The notes under the pieces: model-generated
The model's input: the letters and a program-made list of their open reading frames with translations, nothing else
What the model was told of the DNA's origin: nothing
The model's database searches: none
Position numbers and translations under genes: made by a program
In this document: positions 42,316-49,708 of the stretch, piece by piece
How the letters are laid out: each line of letters begins with the position of its first letter
Position numbering within the stretch: position 1 is the stretch's first letter
Assembly (NCBI RefSeq): GCF_025144465.1
Contig: NZ_CP083553.1
Span: 2,044,001 to 2,108,000, forward strand
Length of the DNA: 64,000 bases
Origin: Leisingera sp. S132
Lineage (GTDB): Bacteria; Pseudomonadota; Alphaproteobacteria; Rhodobacterales; Rhodobacteraceae
Reading direction: 5' to 3'

Positions 42316-42717
42316 ATGGAAACCCTGTTTGAATTCCTCGTCGCCGCCTTTCTGGTGACCGCCGGCATCTTCGGCATTGTCGGCTCCTACGGGCTGATCA
42401 AGCTGAACGATCAGATGTCGCGCCTGCACGCGCCGACCAAGGCCACGACCCTTGGCGTCGGTGGTGTGCTTCTGGCCTCCATGCTGCACGCCGCCGCGTT
42501 TGAGAAATACCTCTCCTACCATGAGCTGATGATCACGCTGTTCCTGTTCCTGACCGCACCGATCACGGCAAATTTCATTGCCAAGGTGCATATCCACCGG
42601 CAGGAAACCCGCGACACCATGCCAGAGGCCGGCGGCGACGATCACTGGGCCACCCACGACACGCCCGAGGACGAGGAACGCCGCAGCGCGTCCCAAACCC
42701 CGCCCGCCGAAGACTGA
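42316..42717 (+). CDS. mrpG: Mrp antiporter subunit G
   Basis: A 133-residue MnhG protein with three helices: 'LVAAFLVTAGIFGIVGSYGL', 'TKATTLGVGGVLLASMLHAA' and 'ELMITLFLFLTAPITANFIA', and the conserved 'DQMSRLHAPTKATTLG' stretch. A hydrophilic acidic tail of about 45 residues (ending RRSASQTPPAED) extends beyond the usual length. It is the last Mrp gene; selD starts 28 bp later, so read-through is possible. Confidence 0.95.
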   Translation: METLFEFLVAAFLVTAGIFGIVGSYGLIKLNDQMSRLHAPTKATTLGVGGVLLASMLHAAAFEKYLSYHELMITLFLFLTAPITANFIAKVHIHRQETRDTMPEAGGDDHWATHDTPEDEERRSASQTPPAED

Positions 42718-42745
42718 CCGCACAGCACTCAGGAAGGCCTGACCC

Positions 42746-44911
42746 GTGATCGACACCTCCCGCCTGCCGCTGACCCGTGATCTGGTGCTCGTCGGCGGCG
42801 GCCACACCCACGCGCTGGTTCTGCGTACATGGGGGATGAAGCCCCTGCCCGGCGCCCGGCTGACGGTCATCAATCCCGGCCCCTCGGCGCCCTATTCCGG
42901 CATGCTGCCCGGTTTTGTTGCAGGCCATTACCAGCGGGACGAACTGGACATCGACCTGGTCCGCCTGGCTCGCTTTTCCGGCGCCCGCGTGGTGCTAGGC
43001 GCGGCAGAGCATATCGACACGGCGGCCCAACTGGTGCATGTGCCGGGCCGCCCGCCAATTGCCTATGACGTGGCTTCCATCGACATTGGCATCACCTCCG
43101 CCATGCCGGACCTTCCGGGCTTCGCGGAGCACGGCATCCCGGCCAAGCCGCTCGGCCGCTTTGCCGCCCATTGGGCTGCCTTCCGCGAGGCCAGCGGCCC
43201 GGCCCATGTCGCGGTGATCGGCGGCGGCGTTGCCGGGGCGGAGCTGATCCTGGCCATGGCCTATGCTCTCCGATCCCGCGGGCGCCTTGCCCAGGCCACG
43301 CTGATCGACAGCAGCAGCGCCTTGCGCGCGATTGGCGAAAAGGCCCGCCAGACCCTGCGCCGCGCCCTCGTTGAACAGGGTGTGCGGCTGGAAGAAAACG
43401 CCCGCATCGAACGCATCCACGACACCTACATCACGCTGCAGGACGGCCGCGAGATCCTCTCGGATTTCACCACCGGCGCCGCCGGCGCCCGCCCCTACGG
43501 CTGGCTCGCGGACAGCGGACTGGAGCTGAACGACGGTTTCATCCGCGTCAGCGGCACTTTGCAAAGCAGCGCCGAAAACGTCTTTGCCGCCGGCGACTGC
43601 GCCCATATGGAGTTTGCCCCGCGCCCCAAGGCCGGCGTCTATGCGGTGCGTCAGGCGCCGGTGCTCTACCACAACCTGCGCGCCCTGATGACCGGCGACC
43701 CGCTGCGCAGGTACAAGCCGCAGAAGGATTACCTGAAACTGATCTCTATGGGGTCGAAGGAAGCCTTGGGCGAACGTTTCGGCAGCACCCTGTCCGGCCC
43801 GCTGATGTGGACCTGGAAAGACCGCATCGATCAGGCCTTTATGGAGAAGTTCCGCGATCTTCCCGCCATGGACCCGCCGGACCTGCCCGCCGAACACACG
43901 CTTGGCATGGAGCAGGCACTGGGGGACAAGCCCATGTGCGGCGGCTGCGGCGCCAAGGTGGGGCGCAATGCCCTGCTGGGCACACTCTCAAGCCTACGCC
44001 AGACAGACCGCGACGACATTACCCCGCTGCCCGGCGATGACGCAGCCCTGCTGACCACCGGCAACGTCAATCAGGTGATCAGCACCGACCACCTGCGCAG
44101 CTTCACCAACGACCCGGTCTTGATGACCCGCATCGCCGCCGTCCATGCGCTTGGCGACATCTGGGCGATGGGGGCAGACCCGCAGGCCGCCACCGCCAAC
44201 CTGATTCTGCCGCGCATGTCGCCCGCCCTGCAGGCCCGCACCCTGCAAGAGATCATGGGCACCGCCTCAGAGGTCATGCAGGCGGCCGGCGCCGCCATCA
44301 TCGGCGGCCATACCTCGCTGGGCGATGAGCTGACCATCGGCTTGACCGTCACCGGCCTTTGCCCCCGCCCCGCCATCACCCTCGCAGGCGCCGAACCCGG
44401 CGACGCGCTGATCCTGACCAAACCCATCGGCTCCGGCGTTTTGCTGGCCGCGGAGATGGCGGGCGAAGCCAAGGGAGACTGGGTGGCCGCCGCGCTGGAG
44501 CAGATGAGCCAGCCGCAGGGCGCCGCAGCCCGCATCCTGCAGGACGCCCATGCAATGACCGATGTGACCGGCTTCGGCCTCCTGGGCCATCTGCTGGGCA
44601 TCTGCGAAGCGTCCCGCACCGGGGCTGAGCTGTCCGCCGGCAAGATCCCCCTGATACAGGGCGCGGCGGAACTTGCAGACCGCGGCATCCGTTCCTCGCT
44701 GTTCCCCGCCAACCAGGCCGCCCTGCCGGAGCTGAGAACCACCGGCTGGCAAGACCTGCTGTTCGACCCGCAAACTGCAGGCGGCCTGCTGGCAGCGGTG
44801 TCTCCCGGTCAGGCTGATGAACTGCTGGCGCAGCTCACCGCAGCCGGCTACCCGGCCGCCCTCATCGGCAGGATCACGGAAATTTCCGGTAAGATCACCC
44901 TCAGCGCCTGA
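42746..44911 (+). CDS. selD: Selenide, water dikinase fused to an N-terminal FAD/NAD(P) oxidoreductase
   Basis: A 721-residue fusion. Residues 1 to ~375 form a pyridine-nucleotide-disulfide-type flavoprotein (NDH-2-like): FAD site VLVGGGHTHALVLRT, second dinucleotide site VAVIGGGVAGAELILA, and VFAAGDCAHME. Residues ~390-721 are SelD: MCGGCGAKVG with catalytic Cys401 and Lys404 (aligning with E. coli Cys17 and Lys20), 'LPGDDAALL' and 'GHTSLGDELTIGLTVTG'. SelD makes selenophosphate from selenide and ATP. Such fusions are known in other bacteria and may reduce a selenium precursor in situ. The start is GTG at 42746 after AGGAAGG. It is convergent with mnmH, the enzyme that uses selenophosphate for tRNA. 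Confidence 0.94.
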   Translation: MIDTSRLPLTRDLVLVGGGHTHALVLRTWGMKPLPGARLTVINPGPSAPYSGMLPGFVAGHYQRDELDIDLVRLARFSGARVVLGAAEHIDTAAQLVHVPGRPPIAYDVASIDIGITSAMPDLPGFAEHGIPAKPLGRFAAHWAAFREASGPAHVAVIGGGVAGAELILAMAYALRSRGRLAQATLIDSSSALRAIGEKARQTLRRALVEQGVRLEENARIERIHDTYITLQDGREILSDFTTGAAGARPYGWLADSGLELNDGFIRVSGTLQSSAENVFAAGDCAHMEFAPRPKAGVYAVRQAPVLYHNLRALMTGDPLRRYKPQKDYLKLISMGSKEALGERFGSTLSGPLMWTWKDRIDQAFMEKFRDLPAMDPPDLPAEHTLGMEQALGDKPMCGGCGAKVGRNALLGTLSSLRQTDRDDITPLPGDDAALLTTGNVNQVISTDHLRSFTNDPVLMTRIAAVHALGDIWAMGADPQAATANLILPRMSPALQARTLQEIMGTASEVMQAAGAAIIGGHTSLGDELTIGLTVTGLCPRPAITLAGAEPGDALILTKPIGSGVLLAAEMAGEAKGDWVAAALEQMSQPQGAAARILQDAHAMTDVTGFGLLGHLLGICEASRTGAELSAGKIPLIQGAAELADRGIRSSLFPANQAALPELRTTGWQDLLFDPQTAGGLLAAVSPGQADELLAQLTAAGYPAALIGRITEISGKITLSA

Positions 44912-44913
44912 CC

Positions 44914-44933
44914 CGCCGCGCGCCAGCGCGGCG
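44914..44933. repeat. GC-rich palindrome between selD and mnmH (REP-like copy)
   Basis: CGCCGCGC (44914-44921), GCCA, GCGCGGCG (44926-44933). The arms are identical to those of the palindrome at 35064-35083; only the 4-base loop differs. It starts 2 bp after the selD stop codon in an 81-bp gap between convergent genes. Confidence 0.55.
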
Positions 44934-44992
44934 CCACGCCCAACGGGAGCGGGGCCGCGCAGAGGCTCCGGCGACGGGCGGGAGAACCTCTG

Positions 44993-46045
44993 TCAGAGAG
45001 CAGACATGACCTCCGCCACCTGCGCTGCGGCGGCATTAAGGCCTGCTTCATCCAGAGCCTCAGCCTCCACCGTGGCAGCCACCTCCGCCCCGATAGCGGT
45101 CCGGGACTTGCGGTAAGCGGGATCGTAATGCTCCACCATCAGCGCTTCGGTCAAAGCAGCCTTGTCGCCTGCCTCGATGCTGGCAAACCAGCCGTCCACC
45201 ACCGCGCCGGACCTGTGCGCGCGCAAGGGGCCCAGCTTGTCCCGCAGCGTGTCCGCATCCGACAGGATATCGTCATAGGCATCCACCAAGTAGCGGCAGC
45301 GCGCCGCCACCGGTACCTGCAGTTCGATACGCGGGGCCTGCTTCATCGCGTCCCAGACCGCAGGCGGAATGATCCGCTGGCCGATCCTGCTCGATTCTGC
45401 CTCCACCAGCACCGGACGGGCCGGGTCCAGCGTCATCAGCGCACCGGCCAAGGCGGACTCAAACCCTTTCTGCGAGGGCTGCGGCGTCGGCATATCCCCC
45501 AGCAATGAACCACGGTGATTGGCCAGCCCTTCCAGGTCCAGCACCTGCACACCCAGTTCTCCGGCGCGCTTCAGCACCTCTGTCTTGGCAGACCCGGTAT
45601 AGCCGTCCAGCGCCACCAGCCGGTGCGGCAGCGCGGTCTGGTAAAGCGCCGCGTTCACCAGGCGGCGGTAGGTCTGATAACCGCCCTCCACCACCTGGGC
45701 GCGCCAGCCGATCTGCTGCAGCATCCAGGTAAAGGACCCCGACCGCTGGCCGCCGCGCCAGCAGTAGATCAGCGGCTTCCAGCCGCCCTCGTGGTGGCTC
45801 AGGCTCTGTTCGATATGATTGGCGGCATTGCGGAACACCAAGGCCGCCCCCAGCTTGCGCGCCTTGAAGGGGCTGTCCTGCACGTAAATCGTGCCGACCT
45901 CGGCGCGCTCCTCATTGTTCAGCACCGGCAGGCTGATCGCCCCCGGCACATGATCCTCGGCATATTCCGCCGGGCTGCGCACGTCGATCACGGTGTCGAA
46001 CCCGTGCGCGTAGAACTCTTGCAATGAGGTGAATTTCAGCGCCAT
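44993..46045 (-). CDS. mnmH: tRNA 2-selenouridine synthase
   Basis: A 350-residue enzyme (SelU/MnmH) that converts 2-thiouridine in the wobble position of some tRNAs to 2-selenouridine via a geranylated intermediate, using selenophosphate. It combines an N-terminal rhodanese domain ('TVIDVRSPAEYAEDHVPGAI', catalytic Cys95 in YCWRGGQRSGS) with a C-terminal P-loop domain (DGYTGSAKTE, residues 148-156, then 'LEGLANHRGSLLGDMP'). Convergent with selD, which makes its substrate. No selA, selB or selC is visible, so selenium may be used here only for tRNA. Confidence 0.95.
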   Translation of the reverse strand: MALKFTSLQEFYAHGFDTVIDVRSPAEYAEDHVPGAISLPVLNNEERAEVGTIYVQDSPFKARKLGAALVFRNAANHIEQSLSHHEGGWKPLIYCWRGGQRSGSFTWMLQQIGWRAQVVEGGYQTYRRLVNAALYQTALPHRLVALDGYTGSAKTEVLKRAGELGVQVLDLEGLANHRGSLLGDMPTPQPSQKGFESALAGALMTLDPARPVLVEAESSRIGQRIIPPAVWDAMKQAPRIELQVPVAARCRYLVDAYDDILSDADTLRDKLGPLRAHRSGAVVDGWFASIEAGDKAALTEALMVEHYDPAYRKSRTAIGAEVAATVEAEALDEAGLNAAAAQVAEVMSAL

Positions 46046-46111
46046 GGCCCATGCCTACCGCGCCCCATGCGCAAGGAAAAGCCGCAATTTCCGCCGCCGC
46101 GGCGATAAGTC

Positions 46112-46141
46112 TTGCGCGCATTGCGCACAGGGCGCTATGGC
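46112..46141 (+). promoter_or_regulatory. Putative promoter/operator of the MarR gene
   Basis: A -35-like TTGCGC (46112-46117) and -10-like TATGGC (46136-46141) are 18 bases apart. An 11-bp inverted repeat, GCGCA-T-TGCGC (46116-46126), overlaps the -35 side, the place expected for an autorepressing MarR protein. Elements are weak matches. Confidence 0.35.
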
Positions 46142-46207
46142 ACGTCCTGCGAACAGACCACTCCCGTGCAATATGCCGGAAACCAGACCGCCAAGGACCA
46201 GAAGGCC

Positions 46208-46699
46208 ATGACGACCGACCCGTTGGACATCCACTCCCTGCCCGGCCACCTGATCCGGCGGCTGCACCAGATATCCGTGGCCCAGTTCATGGACCATATG
46301 GCGGCAGAGGGCGTGGACCTTACGCCGGTGCAGTTTTCCGCCATGGCCGCGATCCACCGGTATCCCGGCATCGACCAGGCCTCGGTTGCGGGGCTCATCG
46401 CCTATGACCGCGCCACCCTGGGCAAAGTGGTGGACCGGCTGGTGGACAAGGGACTGGTGCAGCGATGCGTGTCCAAGGCCGACCGCCGCGCCCGCGAGGT
46501 CAGCCTGACCCGCGACGGCGTGGCCCTGCTGGAGCACATCCTGCCCATCGTGCGGGCGTCCCAGCCCGGCATTCTGACCGGCCTAACGGAAGCCGAGCAG
46601 GAAACTTTCGTGGCGCTGCTGCAAAAGGCGACCCTTGCAGGCAATGACCTCAGCCGCGCGCCGCAGCGCGATCTGCCCGCCCGCCACGCCGCTGAGTAA
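46208..46699 (+). CDS. MarR-family transcriptional regulator
   Basis: A 163-residue winged helix-turn-helix regulator. Core motifs are 'VDLTPVQFSAMAAIHRYPGI', the recognition helix 'ASVAGLIAYDRATLGKVVDR', and the wing 'KGLVQRCVSKADRRAREVSL'. MarR proteins typically bind phenolic or other aromatic ligands and repress nearby transporters or catabolic genes. Neither neighbour is a classical target. A Cys in the wing (QRCVS) could allow oxidation sensing, which is speculative. Start ATG at 46208; the 3' end is 3 bp from the convergent SRAP gene. Confidence 0.9.
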   Translation: MTTDPLDIHSLPGHLIRRLHQISVAQFMDHMAAEGVDLTPVQFSAMAAIHRYPGIDQASVAGLIAYDRATLGKVVDRLVDKGLVQRCVSKADRRAREVSLTRDGVALLEHILPIVRASQPGILTGLTEAEQETFVALLQKATLAGNDLSRAPQRDLPARHAAE

Positions 46700-46702
46700 C
46701 GC

Positions 46703-47392
46703 TCAGATCAGCTGCCCGCGCGGGATATCCTCCTCCCCGAACGGCTCGATCAGCTCCGGCCCCTCGGCGCGGTTGGAGTTTACCGCCGGATCCACCCGGT
46801 GGAAGTCCAGCACGCCCTCTGCCCCCGGCTGCATCAGCCGGGCAGCGCCACGGCCCTCCTCCCCCAGCCACTTGCCCCAGCCGCCTGCCTCCAGGATCAG
46901 CGGCATCCGGTGGTGGATGGCCGACAGCCCCTGATTGGCGGCGGTGGTGACAATCGCACAGGTCTTGACCGGATCGTCAGCCCCCCAGCTTTGCCAAACG
47001 GCGGCAAAGGCGATCGGCGCCCCATCACTGCGGTAAATGTACCAGGGCAGCCGCGCGCCCTCTTCCGATTTGGTCCATTCATAAAACCCCGCCGCCGGGA
47101 TCAGGCAGCGCCGCTCCCGGGCCGCGGCGGCAAAGGCGGGCTTTTCCGCAATCGTCTCTGCCCGCGCGTTGATCAGCAGCGGCCCGGCGGTTTCCGTCTT
47201 GTACCACTGCGGCAGGAACCCCCAGCGCATCGATACCAGCTGCCGCCCGGCTTCTCCCGCCTGCACCACATGCACCGCGTTGGTGGGGCAGACGTTGTAA
47301 TTGGGCACCGTGGGCAAATCATTTGCCGGCTGCGCCGCAAACAGCTGCGCCATTGCATCCGTGGGCAGGGTTATGGCAAATCGTCCGCACAT
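46703..47392 (-). CDS. SRAP family abasic-site DNA-protein crosslink protein (YedK/HMCES)
   Basis: A 229-residue SOS response-associated peptidase (SRAP) protein. It starts MCGRFAIT, so after Met removal Cys2 becomes the N-terminal nucleophile that forms a thiazolidine crosslink with abasic sites in single-stranded DNA. Conserved 'NARAETIAEKPAFAAAARER', 'LIPAAGFYEWTK' (catalytic Glu) and the His in SAIHHRMPLIL are all present. The requirement for Cys2 fixes the start at 47392. No LexA box was identified in the 90-bp divergent gap to the sulfotransferase gene. Confidence 0.95.
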   Translation of the reverse strand: MCGRFAITLPTDAMAQLFAAQPANDLPTVPNYNVCPTNAVHVVQAGEAGRQLVSMRWGFLPQWYKTETAGPLLINARAETIAEKPAFAAAARERRCLIPAAGFYEWTKSEEGARLPWYIYRSDGAPIAFAAVWQSWGADDPVKTCAIVTTAANQGLSAIHHRMPLILEAGGWGKWLGEEGRGAARLMQPGAEGVLDFHRVDPAVNSNRAEGPELIEPFGEEDIPRGQLI

Positions 47393-47482
47393 GCTGATTT
47401 CTAACCCGGGCCGGGCCGCATTTGCAAAACCTCCCTGGCTCACCGCTTTTCAGCTGCCCTGACAGGATGATAGATAGGCCTC

Positions 47483-49231
47483 ATGACTCTTCAGAACGAT
47501 CTCCAGTCCGCCTTGGGCTTTCTCAACCAGGGCAAGTTCAAACAGGCGCTGAAACAGTCCAAGGGCGGCATGAAGCGGCACAAGAGCCACCCCGATTTCC
47601 CCAATATCGCGGGCATCTCCCTGTCCGGGCTGGGCAAGCACCGCGACGCCGTTCCCTACTTCAAGAAGGCGCTGGCGCTCGCCCCCGGCTTTCACGACGC
47701 CCGCAAGAACCTGGCGCAGACGCTTTTGTTCATGCAGCAGGGCGAACCCGCAATGAAACTGCTGGAGCGGGTGCTGAAGGACCAGCCCGGCGATCAGGCC
47801 GCGCTGTACCTGCAGGCGCAGGCGCATCTGGTGATGAACGACGCAGAGGCCGCGATTGAGGCCGCCACCGCCGCGCTGGCCCGTGATCCGCGCCAGCCGC
47901 GGATGCTGCGGCTGCGTGCCACCGCCTGGAACACGCTCGGCGACGAAAAGGCGACGCTGGCGGACTATCAGGCCGCGCTCAAGGTAAACCCCAATGACGC
48001 CGACGCACTTCAGAACGCCAGCCTGCTTCTGGCCCGCCTGATGCGCCAGGACGAGGCCACCGAGGCTGCCCGGAAGGCCGTGGCCGTGGCCCCCCAGAAC
48101 GTCGAGGCCCGCCGCCGCCTGGCCAGCCAGCTGATCTCCAACGGCGAAAGCGATGCCGCCCGCGAGCAGTGCCTGGCGCTGATGGAGCTGGATCCCAAGG
48201 ACACACAGGTGCTGGAAATGCTGGCCCGCATCAGCAGCCGCGACCAGAACGCAGAACTGCTGCCGGTGGCGCAAAAGGCGCTGAAAGCCGCCGCGCCGCG
48301 CTCGCTCGACCGCGCCAACGTCAGCTTTGCACTCGCCCGGATCGCCGACCAGGCGGGCAACAAGGAGGCTTTTGCCGCCCACAACGACGAAGCCAACGCC
48401 TGTATGGCGGCGCAGACCCCCTACGGCTACGAAGAGAGCGAGCGTCAGTTCAGCCGCATCATGGCGGCCTTCCCAGGCCAGATCACTCCGGCAGAAACCG
48501 CTGCAGACGGCCCGCGGCCGATCTATGTTGTGGGGATGCCGCGCTCCGGCACCACCCTCACCGAAACCGTGATCGGCCTGCATCCGGATGTGTTCCCCTT
48601 GGGCGAGCGCGGCGTGCCGGCCTTCCTGCTGCATCCCTATCTGGAGAAGGATCAGGACTTCCCCCCCGAGGCCGCCCGCACCTTCGTGGCGGAGGACATC
48701 AGCCGCCTGCCCGGAATGCCTGAGAGTACTGCGGCCTATGTCGACAAGATGCCGGACAACTACCGCCTGCTGGGCCACCTTGCGACCGCCTACCCGGATG
48801 CACGGTTTGTTCATCTTTGCCGCGACCCGCGCGATGTGGCGCTGTCGATCTGGCGCGGTTATTTCTCCGGCAGCTCGCTCACCTATGCCTACGACCTGAG
48901 GGCGATGGCGCACCGCTTCAACCTCTATGGCCGGCTGATGCAGCACTGGCGGCAGGTGATGCCGGGGCGGATCTATGACCTGCGCTACGAAGACTTTGTG
49001 GCCGATATCGAAGGCGAAAGCCGCAAGCTCGCGGACTTCTGCGGGCTGGAGTGGGTCGAGGATATGGCCCACCCGGAACGCCACAAAGGCCAGGTCCTGA
49101 CGCTGTCGAATACCCAGGTCCGCCAGACGGCGCACACGCGCTCGATTGGCAAATGGGAGAAATACGCGGACGTGCTGGCGCCGTTCACCGACGGCTTGGA
49201 CCCGGAAATCTGGCCGGAAATCAAACAGTAA
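47483..49231 (+). CDS. TPR-repeat sulfotransferase
   Basis: A 582-residue two-part protein. Residues 1 to ~300 consist of tetratricopeptide repeats (for example 'FPNIAGISLSGLGKHRDAVP', 'MLRLRATAWNTLGDEKATLA', 'ALQNASLLLARLMRQDEATE'). Residues ~340-582 form a PAPS-dependent sulfotransferase domain: the 5'-phosphosulfate loop is GMPRSGTTLTE (~351-361), and the 3'-phosphate region is 'FVHLCRDPRDVALSIWRGYF'. Such fusions are common in marine alphaproteobacteria and may sulfate proteins or glycans in the cytoplasm. No signal peptide is evident. The substrate is unknown. Confidence 0.9.
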   Translation: MTLQNDLQSALGFLNQGKFKQALKQSKGGMKRHKSHPDFPNIAGISLSGLGKHRDAVPYFKKALALAPGFHDARKNLAQTLLFMQQGEPAMKLLERVLKDQPGDQAALYLQAQAHLVMNDAEAAIEAATAALARDPRQPRMLRLRATAWNTLGDEKATLADYQAALKVNPNDADALQNASLLLARLMRQDEATEAARKAVAVAPQNVEARRRLASQLISNGESDAAREQCLALMELDPKDTQVLEMLARISSRDQNAELLPVAQKALKAAAPRSLDRANVSFALARIADQAGNKEAFAAHNDEANACMAAQTPYGYEESERQFSRIMAAFPGQITPAETAADGPRPIYVVGMPRSGTTLTETVIGLHPDVFPLGERGVPAFLLHPYLEKDQDFPPEAARTFVAEDISRLPGMPESTAAYVDKMPDNYRLLGHLATAYPDARFVHLCRDPRDVALSIWRGYFSGSSLTYAYDLRAMAHRFNLYGRLMQHWRQVMPGRIYDLRYEDFVADIEGESRKLADFCGLEWVEDMAHPERHKGQVLTLSNTQVRQTAHTRSIGKWEKYADVLAPFTDGLDPEIWPEIKQ

Positions 49232-49237
49232 CGGGGC

Positions 49238-49546
49238 TTACTTGGTGTAGGCCTTGCGCGCGATTTCGATCCGCGCGTCCATCATCGACATCTCTTTCAG
49301 GATCTCCTGCCGGCGGCTGCGGTCGCCGGCCTCGCGCAATTCTTCCCGCAGGCGCTGAAGCTCGCGCGACAGGCTCACGAACTCCGGCACTCCGCCGCTC
49401 TCGCGCACCAGCCGGTTGACCAGCGCATTCTCCGGGTCGTCGCATTGCGGCAACGGCTTGCCTGCGCCCTGCAGATTATCAAAGGCGCCGTCCTTTTCGG
49501 CGGCTTCGATCCGGGCATTGATGAGGTCGATCAGCGGGTGGTCCAT
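49238..49546 (-). CDS. DUF1992 / DnaJ-homologue subfamily C28-type protein
   Basis: A 102-residue protein with the DUF1992 signature: MDHPLIDLINARIEAAEKDG, then 'FDNLQGAGKPLPQCDDP', then a long charged helix 'SLSRELQRLREELREAGDRS'. The family is named after the conserved part of human DNAJC28, but bacterial members have no J-domain and their function is unknown. It is convergent with the sulfotransferase gene (6-bp gap). The start at 49546 is the first Met of the conserved domain. Confidence 0.88.
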   Translation of the reverse strand: MDHPLIDLINARIEAAEKDGAFDNLQGAGKPLPQCDDPENALVNRLVRESGGVPEFVSLSRELQRLREELREAGDRSRRQEILKEMSMMDARIEIARKAYTK

Positions 49547-49654
49547 GGCCGCATTCTGCCATGCACGCCGGCCGCGGGAAAGCCCCCGCCGCCCCGTTAA
49601 CAAACCGGTGGCGAAGGTTAAGAATGCCTAAAGATAATGCGGCAGCCCTCCTGC

Positions 49655-49695
49655 CCGAATGTTTCGCGCGCGAAACATTCGGTCCGGTCCGGACC
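49655..49695. repeat. Perfect 28-base palindrome and adjacent 15-base palindrome
   Basis: CCGAATGTTTCGCG (49655-49668) is directly followed by its exact complement inverted, ending at 49682. GGTCCGG-T-CCGGACC (49681-49695) overlaps its end. They lie between the DUF1992 gene start and the stop of the 5'-nucleotidase gene, 14 bp from that stop. There is no T-run. It could form a transcript-end hairpin for the nucleotidase gene or bind a dimeric protein; the core TGTTTC..GAAACA recalls parS but has two extra central bases. Confidence 0.6.
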
Positions 49696-49708
49696 TATAT
49701 GCCACGGC

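Noticed and set aside
46051-46407. 118-codon frame overlapping the MarR gene
   Set aside because: Out of frame with MarR, which has clear helix-turn-helix motifs; the product is Pro/Arg-rich without features.
49655-49682. True parS centromere site
   Set aside because: The centre is two bases too long for the parS consensus, and no parAB or origin genes are nearby; kept only as a finding to test.
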